From Marinomonas pollencensis (GTDB lineage Bacteria > Pseudomonadota > Gammaproteobacteria > Pseudomonadales > Marinomonadaceae), in assembly GCF_003387375.1 (NCBI RefSeq), contig NZ_QUNG01000011.1, positions 1 to 64,000 of the forward strand: a stretch of DNA of 64,000 nucleotides, in the 5' to 3' direction. A model generated the notes under the pieces. The model did no database searches and had not been told where the DNA came from. It worked only from the letters and a program-made list of their open reading frames with translations. The translations under genes were made by a program, and so were the position numbers. Positions within the stretch are counted from its first letter, which is position 1; every line of letters starts with the position of its first letter. This document shows positions 53,122 to 62,426 of this stretch, in pieces.

Positions 53122-54612
53122 ATGATGATGTTTCTTTTCTGTGTGGCTGCGTTGATCGCAGGCTATTTCATTTATGGCACCTTCGTAGAAAAAATCTTTG
53201 GTATCAAAGAAAATCGCACAACGCCGGCTTTTTCCAAGCGCGACGGAGTCGACTACGTGCCCATGTCCAACAAGAAAATCTACCTAGTACAGTTACTAAA
53301 CATAGCCGGAGTAGGGCCAATCTTTGGGCCTATTATGGGAGCGCTTTACGGTCCAGCCGCCATGTTATGGATAGTGTTAGGCTGTATCTTCGCTGGTGCG
53401 ACCCACGATTACTTCTCAGGCATGCTTTCCATACGTAATGGTGGAGCCTCAGTGCCTTCTATTACCGGACGTTACCTGGGTAAAGGTGCCAAGCACTTCA
53501 TGAATGTGTTCGCGATTGTGCTTTTGTTGCTGGTGGGTGTGGTATTTGTATCCGCCCCAGCGAGCATGATTACTAACCTAGTGAACGAGCAAACCAGCAC
53601 AACGGTTTCCATGGGCACCATGGTCGCGATCATTTTTGCCTATTATATTCTGGCGATGGTTGTTCCCATCGATAAAATCATAGGCCGTTTCTATCCACTG
53701 TTTGGTGCACTACTGATCTTTATGTCGGTCGGCTTGATTGCTGCCATTGCCTTCTCTAGTGATCATGCCATTTTGGCCGGTTATCAATTTAGTGACATGT
53801 TCACCAACATGAATCCTCATGATTTACCGCTTTGGCCTGCTTTGTTTATTACCATTGCTTGTGGCGCAATCTCTGGTTTTCATGCCACCCAATCACCGCT
53901 GATGGCTCGTTGTCTAGAAAACGAGAAGAATGGCCGCTTTGTGTTCTTTGGTGCCATGATAGGTGAGGGTGTGATTGCCTTAATCTGGTGTGCCATTGCT
54001 TTGTCTTTCTTCGGTTCTATGGGCTCGTTAGGCGATGCGGTGGCAGAAGGTGGTCCTGGCAATGTGGTATACACATCGTCCTTTGGTTTGTTGGGTACCT
54101 TTGGTGGGGTTATTGCTTTCTTAGGTGTGGTGATCTTACCGATTACTTCTGGCGATACTGCATTTCGCTCTAGCCGTTTGATTTTAGCTGAATACTTCAC
54201 AATGGAGCAGAAAAGCCTAAAAAGTCGTTTATTAATGGCGCTTCCGTTATTTGTTATTGGCGCTATTTTAACGCAAGTTAACTTTGGCATTATTTGGCGC
54301 TACTTTGGTTTCGCTAACCAAATGACTGCCGTCATGATGCTATGGACCGCTTCAGCCTATCTGTTGCGTTTCAATAAGTTTCATTGGATCACCACGATTC
54401 CAGCCATGTTTATGACGGCCGTGTGTATTACCTTTATCTTAAACAGCAGCACTCTCGGCTTTGGCTTACCAATGCAGATCTCAACCATCATTGGTTTGGT
54501 GGGCATGCTGGCCGCGACCCTTTATGTGATCAAAATATCCAAAGGCAAAGGGGATCCAGAGCTGGATCATGCAGAAGAAGAAAAGCTGAATGTGACGCCA
54601 GAAACCGTTTAG
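53122..54612 (+). CDS. btsT: CstA-family transporter, probably pyruvate or peptide
   Basis: 496 residues and about 13-14 membrane helices. CstA features: FGIKENRTTPAFSKRDGVDYVPM, LVQLLNIAGVGPIFGPIMGALYGPAAMLWIVLG, ATHDYFSGMLSIRNGG, FHATQSPLMARCLENE, DTAFRSSRLIL. It is of the short type (E. coli CstA and BtsT are about 700), as is usual for members next to LytSR pairs. A closely spaced regulator site upstream and the terminator at 54638 define a single-gene unit. Pyruvate is the leading candidate because BtsT, a CstA-family protein, is a pyruvate/H+ symporter. Confidence 0.88.
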   Translation: MMMFLFCVAALIAGYFIYGTFVEKIFGIKENRTTPAFSKRDGVDYVPMSNKKIYLVQLLNIAGVGPIFGPIMGALYGPAAMLWIVLGCIFAGATHDYFSGMLSIRNGGASVPSITGRYLGKGAKHFMNVFAIVLLLLVGVVFVSAPASMITNLVNEQTSTTVSMGTMVAIIFAYYILAMVVPIDKIIGRFYPLFGALLIFMSVGLIAAIAFSSDHAILAGYQFSDMFTNMNPHDLPLWPALFITIACGAISGFHATQSPLMARCLENEKNGRFVFFGAMIGEGVIALIWCAIALSFFGSMGSLGDAVAEGGPGNVVYTSSFGLLGTFGGVIAFLGVVILPITSGDTAFRSSRLILAEYFTMEQKSLKSRLLMALPLFVIGAILTQVNFGIIWRYFGFANQMTAVMMLWTASAYLLRFNKFHWITTIPAMFMTAVCITFILNSSTLGFGLPMQISTIIGLVGMLAATLYVIKISKGKGDPELDHAEEEKLNVTPETV

Positions 54613-54637
54613 CGTCCAAGATATTCTTCTAAATCTA

Positions 54638-54670
54638 AGGCCGAATGATGCAAATCATTCGGCCTTTTTA
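54638..54670 (+). terminator. Terminator of the CstA-family gene
   Basis: AAGGCCGAATGAT and ATCATTCGGCCTT pair perfectly around a three-base loop, followed by a T-run, 26 bp after the stop. Confidence 0.93.
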
Positions 54671-54758
54671 TTGCTTTGCTTACAACGGATAATCGCTTGC
54701 TCTGTATGGCTTATAAGGAGGGTTTTAACGCGGCTGTCTTTATTAAGATTGATAGTTA

Positions 54759-54773
54759 TGTTATAAAGTAACA
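54759..54773. promoter_or_regulatory. Zur-like operator overlapping a possible -10
   Basis: TGTTATAAAGTAACA is an inverted repeat close to the gammaproteobacterial Zur core TGTTATANTATAACA (two mismatches). TATAAA inside it could be the -10 of the operon that begins at 54875, with TTAAGA upstream as a weak -35. Binding of Zur here would block the promoter when zinc is plentiful. Confidence 0.6.
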
Positions 54774-54874
54774 CCATATCGCTGGGTTAGGTTTGGAAGC
54801 TGCTAAGCCCAATGTTTCGGGCAAATTATCCCAAGTCGATCCACGCTTAATTGACGCAGTTTTTGAGTTAACGC

Positions 54875-55165
54875 ATGCAAAAAAAGCAACAAACATTGGT
54901 CCAGGTTCTATGCTGCGTCTTATTGGTGATTTTGCTTGGCGTTATGTCCAGCGTACACGATACGGACATAGACGAAGGCCATCACCAGCATCATCAATGT
55001 GAGATGTTTCACTTTTCTCAGCAGTGGTTGCCTGCGTCTGAGTTTGTTTGGCCTGTGGTATGGCAAGCGCCGCAGCGCAGTCTGCCGCTGCTGGTTACTT
55101 TTTTCAGTATTGTTGTTTTTATCTCCCGAGCTCGGGCCCCGCCGTCATTGCGTTCTATTTTCTAA
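54875..55165 (+). CDS. Small His-rich membrane protein leading the Dpp/Nik-type operon
   Basis: 96 residues. An N-terminal hydrophobic segment (VQVLCCVLLVILLGVMSSV) is followed by an exported acidic/His-rich patch DTDIDEGHHQHHQCEMF and a second hydrophobic stretch (LLVTFFSIVVFIS). The His/Cys cluster is a likely metal site, as in DUF2946/DUF2607-like small proteins found with zinc, cobalt or nickel uptake genes. Three other frames are open here; this one alone has a sensible membrane profile. GAG precedes the ATG by eight bases. Confidence 0.65.
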   Translation: MQKKQQTLVQVLCCVLLVILLGVMSSVHDTDIDEGHHQHHQCEMFHFSQQWLPASEFVWPVVWQAPQRSLPLLVTFFSIVVFISRARAPPSLRSIF

Positions 55166-55262
55166 TCCCCTGAAAGCAAAACCTATTTCACGCTTGTGTT
55201 TGATAAGACAAACCCGTGGGTTAGGTGTGCCTATTTGAAGATGACTTTAGAAGAGAAACCGA

Positions 55263-56864
55263 ATGACAGAATTGTCGTATGCCGCTATTCGCCGTCACAA
55301 AACGCGAATAAAAGCCGCATTAGCAGGCGGGGTGAGCCTTGTGCTGTGCCTGATGTTTGTTTTATTTAGCCAAGCCACCAACAACAACCAGACTCGCTCA
55401 AATACGTTAGCGATTGGTGGTCCTTGGGAATTCACCAGCCTTGAACCCTCCAAGCAAGGCTATATTTACACGCGCATGAGCATCCTAGAAACCTTATTAA
55501 ATGTGGATGCAAAAGGCGATCTAATCGCCGGTCTTGCGCGCAGTTGGCAAAGCAGTGCCGATGAAAAAACCTGGACCCTGACATTGCAACCTAATGTGTT
55601 GTTTCAAGATGGTTCACCGCTGAATGCAAGCGCCGTGGTCAGTGCATTACGCTTTGCGCAAGATAAGCATGGCGCATTGCAAAAAGCCCCGATCGAAGCA
55701 ATACGGGTGAAAAATCCACAGCAAGTAGAGATTGTATTAAGCCAGCCACACACAGTATTGCCTGCCTTGTTAGCGCATTACTCCACCGCCATATTGGCGC
55801 CAAGTGCTTACGATCAAGAAGGCAAGGTCACCCGTTTAATTGGTACAGGCGCTTACTTGTTAGACACTTTTGAGCCGCCACATAAGTTGAGTGTGAAAGC
55901 CAACCCAACTTATTGGGGGATTAAGCCAAGTATTGAATTCGCTCAGTATCTTACCGGACACCGTGCTGAAAGCCGTATTTTGCAGGCAAAATCAGGGGAT
56001 GCCGACATAGTCTATAGCCTAAACGCAGCCATGCTTGATCAATTAAAGGGTAGTGATCAGGTAACGGTTCATTCCGCTGCCATACCGCGTACCTTGCTGC
56101 TAAAACTGAATGCAGCCCATCCATTTATGAACCAAGTGGAAGCGCGCCAAGCACTGAGTTTGGCGATCAATCGTCCAGCCATTGCCGAGCAAGTGCTGCA
56201 CGTTGCAGAAGCGGCCAGCGATCAAATTTTCTCGCCTTCTATGGGCGCTTGGTATTTAGACCAGCCGCAAGAAAACCATAACCTAGCGAAAGCCGCTGAG
56301 TTATTGGCCGGACTAGGTTGGCAAAAAGATGCACAAGGCTGGTTGGTGCGTGACGGTCAGCGTTTTCAATTGACTTTAACCACCTACGCGGATCGGCCAG
56401 AGCTGACAACCGTGGCGACAGCATTGCAAGACCAATGGAAGCGGCTTGGCGTCGAGCTTAAAGTCGATGTGACCAACTCCAGTATGATTCCTTCGGGCCA
56501 CGCTGATAACACCTTAGAAGTGGCGTTAATAGCGCGCAACTTAGGCGTAATAGCCGACCCAGTATCGTTAATTGCCAACGAGTACACCCATGGTGGTGGC
56601 GACTGGGGGGCAATGAATTGGCACAACCCAGCAGTCGACCAAGCACTGGAGCGACTCACCACACAGAGTGACCCAGAGCAAGCAAAGCGTGATGCGCAGC
56701 TCGTGGCTAGCGCCATTTATCAGCAAAAGCCGGTGCTATCCATTGCTTATTATCAACAGCATAACGCGGTCAACGCACGGGTAAAGGGCTTTCAATTTGA
56801 CCCCTTCCTACGTGATTACTTTATTAACAAGATGGAGCTGGTCGACCATGTGGACGCTCATTAA
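55263..56864 (+). CDS. Dpp/Nik-type ABC importer binding protein
   Basis: 533 residues, SBP_bac_5 family. A hydrophobic segment at about 20-36 (AALAGGVSLVLCLMFVLF) is a signal or anchor. TLAIGGPWEFTSLEPSKQGYIYTRMSILETLL and LAGLARSWQSSADEKTWTLTLQPNVLFQDGSPLNASAV are typical of nickel- and peptide-binding members, and the RQALSLAINRPAIAEQVL segment follows. The Zur-like site and His-rich neighbour favour a metal or metal-chelator ligand over a peptide. Confidence 0.85.
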   Translation: MTELSYAAIRRHKTRIKAALAGGVSLVLCLMFVLFSQATNNNQTRSNTLAIGGPWEFTSLEPSKQGYIYTRMSILETLLNVDAKGDLIAGLARSWQSSADEKTWTLTLQPNVLFQDGSPLNASAVVSALRFAQDKHGALQKAPIEAIRVKNPQQVEIVLSQPHTVLPALLAHYSTAILAPSAYDQEGKVTRLIGTGAYLLDTFEPPHKLSVKANPTYWGIKPSIEFAQYLTGHRAESRILQAKSGDADIVYSLNAAMLDQLKGSDQVTVHSAAIPRTLLLKLNAAHPFMNQVEARQALSLAINRPAIAEQVLHVAEAASDQIFSPSMGAWYLDQPQENHNLAKAAELLAGLGWQKDAQGWLVRDGQRFQLTLTTYADRPELTTVATALQDQWKRLGVELKVDVTNSSMIPSGHADNTLEVALIARNLGVIADPVSLIANEYTHGGGDWGAMNWHNPAVDQALERLTTQSDPEQAKRDAQLVASAIYQQKPVLSIAYYQQHNAVNARVKGFQFDPFLRDYFINKMELVDHVDAH

Positions 56865-57780
56865 ACACCGAATATTTCAATTGATCCTGGTTGTCTGGGG
56901 CGTGGGCACTTTAACCTTTGTGTTAATGCGCAGTTTACCCGGTGACATGGCGTATCGTATTGCTGCCAGCCGTTATGGGCAGGACAGCGTCGACTCAGCG
57001 GCTGCCGAATTGGTGCGCCAAGAGTTGGGGCTTGATGCCAGCTGGTGGCAGAGCTACGCCCAATGGTTAACGGATTTAGTGCAATTTAACCTGGGTAAAT
57101 CCTTGGTCAGCGGTTTGCCGGTGATCGAAACCGTTCAGCATCAGTTAGGTCACTCTGTGTTGTTGGCCTTTACCAGTGTCTTGTTGGCGTCTTTGATTGC
57201 GATTTTCGTCGGCGTGTTATCGGCGTTTCGTCAGGGGACCCTCGACCATGGCTTTTTGTGGTTGTCGACCTTGTTGCGCTCTATGCCTGTGTTTGTCATC
57301 GGTCTGATGCTGATTTTGATTTTCTCGGTGGCTTGGCCGATTTTACCCGTCGCGGGTTTTGGGACTTGGCAACATTTGGTGCTTCCAACTTTGGCATTGG
57401 CGCTCAGCCTTGCGGCGGTGTCTAACCGAGTGGTACGCAACAATACCTTGCGTATTATCCGCGCGCCATTTTATCAATTTGCCGCGATCAAAGGCTTGTC
57501 GACGCGACAAACCTTTGTTCAACATGGCATTCGTAATATTTCTGTCCCAGTGATCGCCTTTATTGGTATTCAGTTGGTGACTGTGATCGAAGGCATTGTA
57601 ATGATCGAATCTTTGTTTTCTTGGCCAGGCATTGGCCATGGTCTGGCGCACGCCATTTTTGCCCGTGACATTCCAGTGATCCAAGGTTGTGCCCTGATGA
57701 TGGGGATCTTATTTGTGTTGCTGAATACCTGTGTGGATTTGCTTTGTCACTGGATTGACCCAAGAGGAGCCCACGCATGA
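56848..57780 (+). CDS. Dpp/Nik-type ABC importer permease 1 (DppB/NikB-like)
   Basis: 310 residues from the ATG at 56848, overlapping the binding-protein gene by 17 bp; GGAG lies ten bases upstream. MWTLIKHRIFQLILVVWGVGTLTFVLMRSLPGDMA is the DppB/NikB N-terminus, and FYQFAAIKGLSTRQTFVQHGIRNISVPVIAFIG holds the EAA loop. It ends SLFSWPGIGHGLAHAIFARDIPVIQG, as the family does. Confidence 0.9.
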   Translation: MWTLIKHRIFQLILVVWGVGTLTFVLMRSLPGDMAYRIAASRYGQDSVDSAAAELVRQELGLDASWWQSYAQWLTDLVQFNLGKSLVSGLPVIETVQHQLGHSVLLAFTSVLLASLIAIFVGVLSAFRQGTLDHGFLWLSTLLRSMPVFVIGLMLILIFSVAWPILPVAGFGTWQHLVLPTLALALSLAAVSNRVVRNNTLRIIRAPFYQFAAIKGLSTRQTFVQHGIRNISVPVIAFIGIQLVTVIEGIVMIESLFSWPGIGHGLAHAIFARDIPVIQGCALMMGILFVLLNTCVDLLCHWIDPRGAHA

Positions 57781-58574
57781 TCGCGCTTAAAACGAATCAA
57801 AAAATTGGCATGACCCTCTTGCTTGGTCTGTTATTGGTCGCGAGCTGTATTGTGCAATGGTCGCCTTATCATATTGCGGACCAAGACCTATCAGGGCGTT
57901 TGTTGGCACCCAATGGCGAACATTGGCTTGGCACAGACCACTTTGGTCGTGACATGTTAACGCGTCTTGCCAGTGCTATTCAGTTGTCCTTTGTGTTGAG
58001 CTTTTTCTGTGTGCTGACCTCGGCCACCTTAGGGGTGTCGCTGGGTGTGATCACCGCATGGAAAGGCGGTCGCATGGCACAAGGGATGGACGTGATAGTG
58101 AATATCTTGTTGGCATTGCCAGGTTTGGTATTGGTGCTGTTGTTTGCCGCCATCGTGCCAGGTTCTTTGTTGGTGTTGTATTTGGCCATTACCTTAACCC
58201 AATGGGTAGAATACTTTCGTGTGTCGCGTGCCATCACCAATACCATTATTAATAGTCCAGCGCGTCAGCTGTCGCAAATGATGGGGTTTGGCCCTTGGTA
58301 TCAGTTTCGTCGTCATATTTGGCCGGAACTGACTCATTCCATTTTGACCCTAGCCTCGTTTGGTGGTGCCAATGCCATTTTAACCATGGCGTCACTGGGC
58401 TTTGTGTATGTGGGTATTCAACCGCCAATGGCGGAGTTGGGGCTAATGAGCGTCGAGCTGTTTCCCTACTATGCTCAAGCGCCGTGGATTCTCGTGCAGC
58501 CTTTGATCGCGATTGCGACTTTGGTTTTTGGCTTTCACCTTTTAGCAGGAAATAAACATGACGCCGCTCATTAA
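57777..58574 (+). CDS. Dpp/Nik-type ABC importer permease 2 (DppC/NikC-like)
   Basis: 265 residues. LLAPNGEHWLGTDHFGRDMLTRLASAIQLSF is the DppC/NikC signature, and ARQLSQMMGFGPWYQFRRHIWPELTHSILTLASF the EAA loop region. ATGA overlap with permease 1 (57777-57780), and 17 bp overlap with the ATPase gene. Confidence 0.9.
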   Translation: MIALKTNQKIGMTLLLGLLLVASCIVQWSPYHIADQDLSGRLLAPNGEHWLGTDHFGRDMLTRLASAIQLSFVLSFFCVLTSATLGVSLGVITAWKGGRMAQGMDVIVNILLALPGLVLVLLFAAIVPGSLLVLYLAITLTQWVEYFRVSRAITNTIINSPARQLSQMMGFGPWYQFRRHIWPELTHSILTLASFGGANAILTMASLGFVYVGIQPPMAELGLMSVELFPYYAQAPWILVQPLIAIATLVFGFHLLAGNKHDAAH

Positions 58575-59967
58575 GGTTCAAGATTTATCCATCCATTACC
58601 AAGGAAAGTGCTTGGTAAATCAGGTTTCTTTTAGCGTTGAAAAAGGCCGACCGCTAACCATTTTGGGACAAACTGGCTCGGGTAAAACCTTAATCGCCAA
58701 AGCCATCATGGGGCTATTACCGAGCGTATTGACTGTCAGCGGTGTGGTAGAGGTATTGGGTAAGCCGGTTGTAGCTCAGTCCCGTTCCGATTTATGGGGC
58801 AAAAGCATTACCATGCTACCCCAAGAACCCTGGCATTCTCTTGACCCATTAATGGCCAATTATCAGCAAGTGTCCGAGGTATACGAGTTGGTAAAAGGTG
58901 AAAATGGTGAAACCGCGTTTAATCACGCCATTGAAGATCTAGACCATCTTGGCTTAAAAGACAGTGCCTTAAAGCGCCCGACAGAATTGTCTGGTGGTAT
59001 GGCCCAGCGTTTGGCGATTGCCAGTGCCACTGCGGCGGGGGCAAATTTGGTGATTGCCGATGAGCCGACCAAAGGCTTGGATACCAGTCGTCGTGACGAC
59101 ATTATTCAGCTGCTAAAAAAGAGCGCGCAAGGTGGCAGTTTGTTAACCATTACCCATGATATTGATGTGGCCCAACAGCTGGGCGGAGACATCTTAGTGA
59201 TTAAAAATGGTGACATGATAGAAACAGGTGTGGCCGAGTCTGTGTTAACCAATCCACAGGCCGAGTACACCAAAGAGTTGATTTTCGCGGCACCAGAATA
59301 TTGGCAACTAGAACCTGCTCCTGTGGCTGAGCGACGCGCCATTTTACAGGTCACGGACTTGACCATTGGCCGTGGCAAAAACGCCTTATCGTCTGGCTTA
59401 AACCTAACCTGTCATGGGGGCGAAATCATAGGTGTTGTGGGTGACAGTGGTTGTGGCAAAAGCACCTTTGGTGACACGCTACTTGGCTTGTTGTCACCAT
59501 TGAAAGGCACGATTAAGCCCATCTTAGAGAACACCAAGCCTCACCAATGGCTAAAGTTGTTTCAAGATCCGCCATCGAGCCTAAGTGCCCATGTGACACT
59601 GCAAACCTTGCTCAATGACTTGGTGAAACTGCACAAGCTGGATACCCAGAAAATAGCGCCGTTAATGAAAAAGCTAAATCTGCCGGAGTCCATCTTGCAG
59701 CGCTCTGCAAAAGAGGTGTCTGGTGGTGAACTGCAGCGATTTTCTATTTTACGTGCCTTATTGCTTGAGCCGGTATTTTTGTTTGCCGACGAGCCAACCT
59801 CGCGCTTGGACCCCTTTATCGCCAAAGAAATCACCGAATTGCTTATTGCCCTCGCAAGGGAGCAGGGCTGTGCCTTATTGATCGTCAGCCATGATCCAGC
59901 GCTGATCGATAAATGCTGTGACACAGTGATCCGCTTGGATCAGCAAAAACAAGCAGACGTCGTATAA
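58558..59967 (+). CDS. Dpp/Nik-type ABC importer ATPase, two domains in one chain
   Basis: 469 residues carrying the DppD and DppF functions in one protein, each half only ~235 residues. Domain 1: Walker A LGQTGSGKTLIAK, signature LSGGMAQRLAIA, Walker B LVIADEPTKGLD, ITHD. Domain 2: Walker A VGDSGCGKSTFGD, signature VSGGELQRFSILRAL, Walker B FLFADEPTSRLD, VSHD. Both are intact. The short C-terminal extensions leave out the oligopeptide-type OppD/F tails. It ends the operon; a perfect 11 bp stem GCTTGCCGTGA/TCACGGCAAGC follows at 60012-60045 without a T-run. Confidence 0.9.
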   Translation: MTPLIKVQDLSIHYQGKCLVNQVSFSVEKGRPLTILGQTGSGKTLIAKAIMGLLPSVLTVSGVVEVLGKPVVAQSRSDLWGKSITMLPQEPWHSLDPLMANYQQVSEVYELVKGENGETAFNHAIEDLDHLGLKDSALKRPTELSGGMAQRLAIASATAAGANLVIADEPTKGLDTSRRDDIIQLLKKSAQGGSLLTITHDIDVAQQLGGDILVIKNGDMIETGVAESVLTNPQAEYTKELIFAAPEYWQLEPAPVAERRAILQVTDLTIGRGKNALSSGLNLTCHGGEIIGVVGDSGCGKSTFGDTLLGLLSPLKGTIKPILENTKPHQWLKLFQDPPSSLSAHVTLQTLLNDLVKLHKLDTQKIAPLMKKLNLPESILQRSAKEVSGGELQRFSILRALLLEPVFLFADEPTSRLDPFIAKEITELLIALAREQGCALLIVSHDPALIDKCCDTVIRLDQQKQADVV

Positions 59968-60011
59968 GCGCCAGGTTACGAAAAGAAGCGCCGCAAGCTG
60001 AAGAAAAAGAA

Positions 60012-60045
60012 GCTTGCCGTGAGAAGGGAGTGCATCACGGCAAGC
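60012..60045. repeat. Perfect inverted repeat after the Dpp/Nik-type operon
   Basis: GCTTGCCGTGA and TCACGGCAAGC are 11 bp perfect complements with a 12-base spacer. The lack of a T-run makes it a poor intrinsic terminator; it could stabilise the transcript end or be a protein site. Confidence 0.6.
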
Positions 60046-60129
60046 AGCAGATACTAGAAAGGATTAATGATGACTGCTGATAACGTATTGCATCATTCAG
60101 ATAACGAGATGAAAGGGTGGGTAATGCGT

Positions 60130-60732
60130 TTAAAAGTGGTTTTCAGATAACACCTCTTCCAGCGATAATTGGCCGCCACGTGGGTGAGCGGCTTGTTTGG
60201 CCTTGCCGATGGCAATCATCATCGCGATAACGTGTCCCTTGGGCAGGTGAATCAAACGCGCCACTTCTTCAGTGTCAAAGCCAACCATTGGGCAAGTATC
60301 ATAGTCCAAACTTTTGGCCGCTAGCATGATGGTTTGAGCAACGATCCCACAAGAGCGCATGGCTTCATCCCGTTGGATTTGTTCCTTTCCTTCATAAAAG
60401 GCTTTCATCATTGGCAGCAATATACTTTGCGTGGCGGATGGGCTGTTGGCGACATAGCGTTCGGGTCTGTCGTTCCATGCATTGACATCTGCGCACAGCA
60501 CAAGCAATTCACAGGCGTCGGTTATTTGCTCTTGCCCCCAAGCGGCCTCCTTGATTTGGTATCTTTGTGCTTGGTCTGTCACCCTAATAAAGCGCCAGTG
60601 CTGAATGTTGTAAGAGGTTGGAGAGAGTATCGCCGCCTGCATTATTTTATTAAAATCTTCTGCCGGCATTTCGCTTTCTACCTGATAATGCTTAACCGCT
60701 CTGCGTTGCTCGATGGCCTGAAAAACCTTCAT
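60130..60732 (-). CDS. Nitroreductase-family FMN oxidoreductase
   Basis: 200 residues. The family pattern is visible: AIEQRRAVKHYQVESEMP at the N-terminus, AAILSPTSYNIQHWRFIRV (flavin contact), RSCGIVAQTIMLAAKSLDYDTCPMVGFD and the closing HPRGGQLSLEEVL. It should reduce nitro compounds or quinones with NAD(P)H as a homodimer. It is divergent from the LysR gene at 60898, which probably regulates it. Confidence 0.9.
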   Translation of the reverse strand: MKVFQAIEQRRAVKHYQVESEMPAEDFNKIMQAAILSPTSYNIQHWRFIRVTDQAQRYQIKEAAWGQEQITDACELLVLCADVNAWNDRPERYVANSPSATQSILLPMMKAFYEGKEQIQRDEAMRSCGIVAQTIMLAAKSLDYDTCPMVGFDTEEVARLIHLPKGHVIAMMIAIGKAKQAAHPRGGQLSLEEVLSENHF

Positions 60733-60897
60733 AATTTCCCCTTTATTTTGAACCAGTGATTGTCTGATGGAAGAACTGTTTGGCTATAAAGTGAAGCCAA
60801 ATCCTTATTGAGCCTGACTGTAAATGCTTTGCCGTTGACTGATAAGTGGGGATATCGGAAACTCATAGTTGAGTTTTAGTTGACAGTGGTGGACGTA

Positions 60898-61803
60898 ATG
60901 GAAACTTTTTCTGCAATACCTGTGTTTGTTGCCGTGGTTGAACAGGGTAGTTTTTCTCAGGCGGCGATACAGTTAGGAATAAGTAAATCGGCTGTGAGCA
61001 AGCGAGTACGGGAGTTAGAAAGCAAGCTTGGAGTGCAATTAATACACAGAACCACAAGGCGCTTGAGTTTAACGGAAGCAGGGGAGCGTTACGCAGAATA
61101 CGCAATTAAAGCCTATGCGGCGGCGTGTGAAGGGATTGACTCTGTTACCCAGTTGCAAGGCAAGCCAAAAGGCTTACTGAAAATCAATGTGCCTATGTCA
61201 TTTGGCCGCTTACACATAGCCCCTTTGGTGGCAGACTTTCTTGCCTTGTATCCAGACATTGAGCTCAACATGGTGATGGACGACAAAGTGTTTGACCTGC
61301 TTGAAGGTGGCTTTGACTTAGCTATCCGTGCGGGAGAGTTACAAGATTCCAGCCTGGTTGCCCGGCGTTTGGCGCCATGTCGCAGTGTGATTTGTGCTTC
61401 CCCTGAATACTTAGTAAACAACCCAGCTCCGATGACCCCTGATGAGCTGCTAAACCATAACTGCATTCATTATTCGTATTTTAGCGGTGGCAGCGAGTGG
61501 ACATTATTAGGCGAATCCGAGCCTGTGAAAGTCAAAATTCGCGGTAATTATCAGGTCAATAACAGCGAAGCATTGCAGCAAGCCGTATTAACTGGGCTTG
61601 GTATCGCTAAGATCCCAACTTTTATTGTGGGCAAAGACATTGCCGCAGGTAACTTGGTGCCCTTATTAACCGAATACGATTTACCGCTGCAAACACTGTA
61701 TGCCGTGTTCCCTGAGCGTCGTTATTTGCCCACAAAGGTACGTGTATTTGTTGATTTCATTCTTGAAAGACTGGGTGGGGAGCAACCCTATTGGGATAAC
61801 TAA
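60898..61803 (+). CDS. LysR-family transcriptional regulator
   Basis: 302 residues from the ATG at 60898 (GGTGGA upstream). The HTH METFSAIPVFVAVVEQGSFSQAAIQLGISKSAVSKRVRELESKLGVQLIHRTTRRLSLTEAG occupies the first ~62 residues and the rest is the effector domain (LDNxxFDLAIRAGELQDSSLVARRLA form). It is of the CrgA/DmlR-like group. Divergent from the nitroreductase gene with a 165 bp shared promoter region. Confidence 0.9.
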   Translation: METFSAIPVFVAVVEQGSFSQAAIQLGISKSAVSKRVRELESKLGVQLIHRTTRRLSLTEAGERYAEYAIKAYAAACEGIDSVTQLQGKPKGLLKINVPMSFGRLHIAPLVADFLALYPDIELNMVMDDKVFDLLEGGFDLAIRAGELQDSSLVARRLAPCRSVICASPEYLVNNPAPMTPDELLNHNCIHYSYFSGGSEWTLLGESEPVKVKIRGNYQVNNSEALQQAVLTGLGIAKIPTFIVGKDIAAGNLVPLLTEYDLPLQTLYAVFPERRYLPTKVRVFVDFILERLGGEQPYWDN

Positions 61804-61974
61804 GCGCAGTAGGCGGCGCCTTCTAGATGGGCTTTGTGATACGGCAAGCCGACAATAAGAGCAGCATAAGGCTAGGTGATTGTGCAAGACGCTGTGTGCA
61901 TCAATAGCATGACAATAGAACAAGATAGCAGCAGATGACGCCTGCTCAAAAACAGGCGCGATCTGACTTTTTTA

Positions 61975-62235
61975 TTAGTGCTTAAGGCGAGTGCCGTAGC
62001 GCACTAAGTCTTTACCTGTCTCAAAGACTTCTACACTGATCCAGCGAGCCAATAGCAGTTTTTGCTGCTCATCAAATACCGCAACAAAGTGGCGGCCGTC
62101 TGAATTATTGGTGGCCATGCCTACCCCAGCAACGCCCTCTAAACCAAGGGTGCCCATTTCGACACTCAGTAAAAAGCGTTCAAGCTCGACTAAATTGGTG
62201 ATTACTTCTTGATCGTCATTCATGTTAAAACTCAT
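61975..62235 (-). CDS. Small hypothetical protein
   Basis: 86 residues, unrecognised. The chain is acidic at the start (MNDDQEVITNLVELERFLL) and has GLEGVAGVGMATNNSDGRHFVAVFDEQQKLLLARW, which reads like a small beta-alpha domain rather than noise. The start has AAGG ten bases upstream. It lies alone on the minus strand, facing the PPK2 gene; the codon pattern and uninterrupted frame support expression. No function is offered. Confidence 0.6.
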   Translation of the reverse strand: MSFNMNDDQEVITNLVELERFLLSVEMGTLGLEGVAGVGMATNNSDGRHFVAVFDEQQKLLLARWISVEVFETGKDLVRYGTRLKH

Positions 62236-62426
62236 TGATTGGGTGCCTTGTACAAAGTCACGGGGTTACACATATTATATGGCTATTTTATAGAGTGTGA
62301 TTACAAACATAAACCTTCAGGGCGAACTAATCGTCGGCAACTTGGTGAACACATAGAATTTGTGTTTTGTTGTCTAATAGAGGAGGCTATTAAACACCGT
62401 CTTACGACCTTTGAGGGGAAAGTGTG

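Noticed and set aside
54793-55238. Overlapping frames (54793-55002 and 54999-55238) around the small His-rich gene
   Set aside because: They compete with the frame at 54875, which alone has a sensible membrane profile and the His/Cys cluster.
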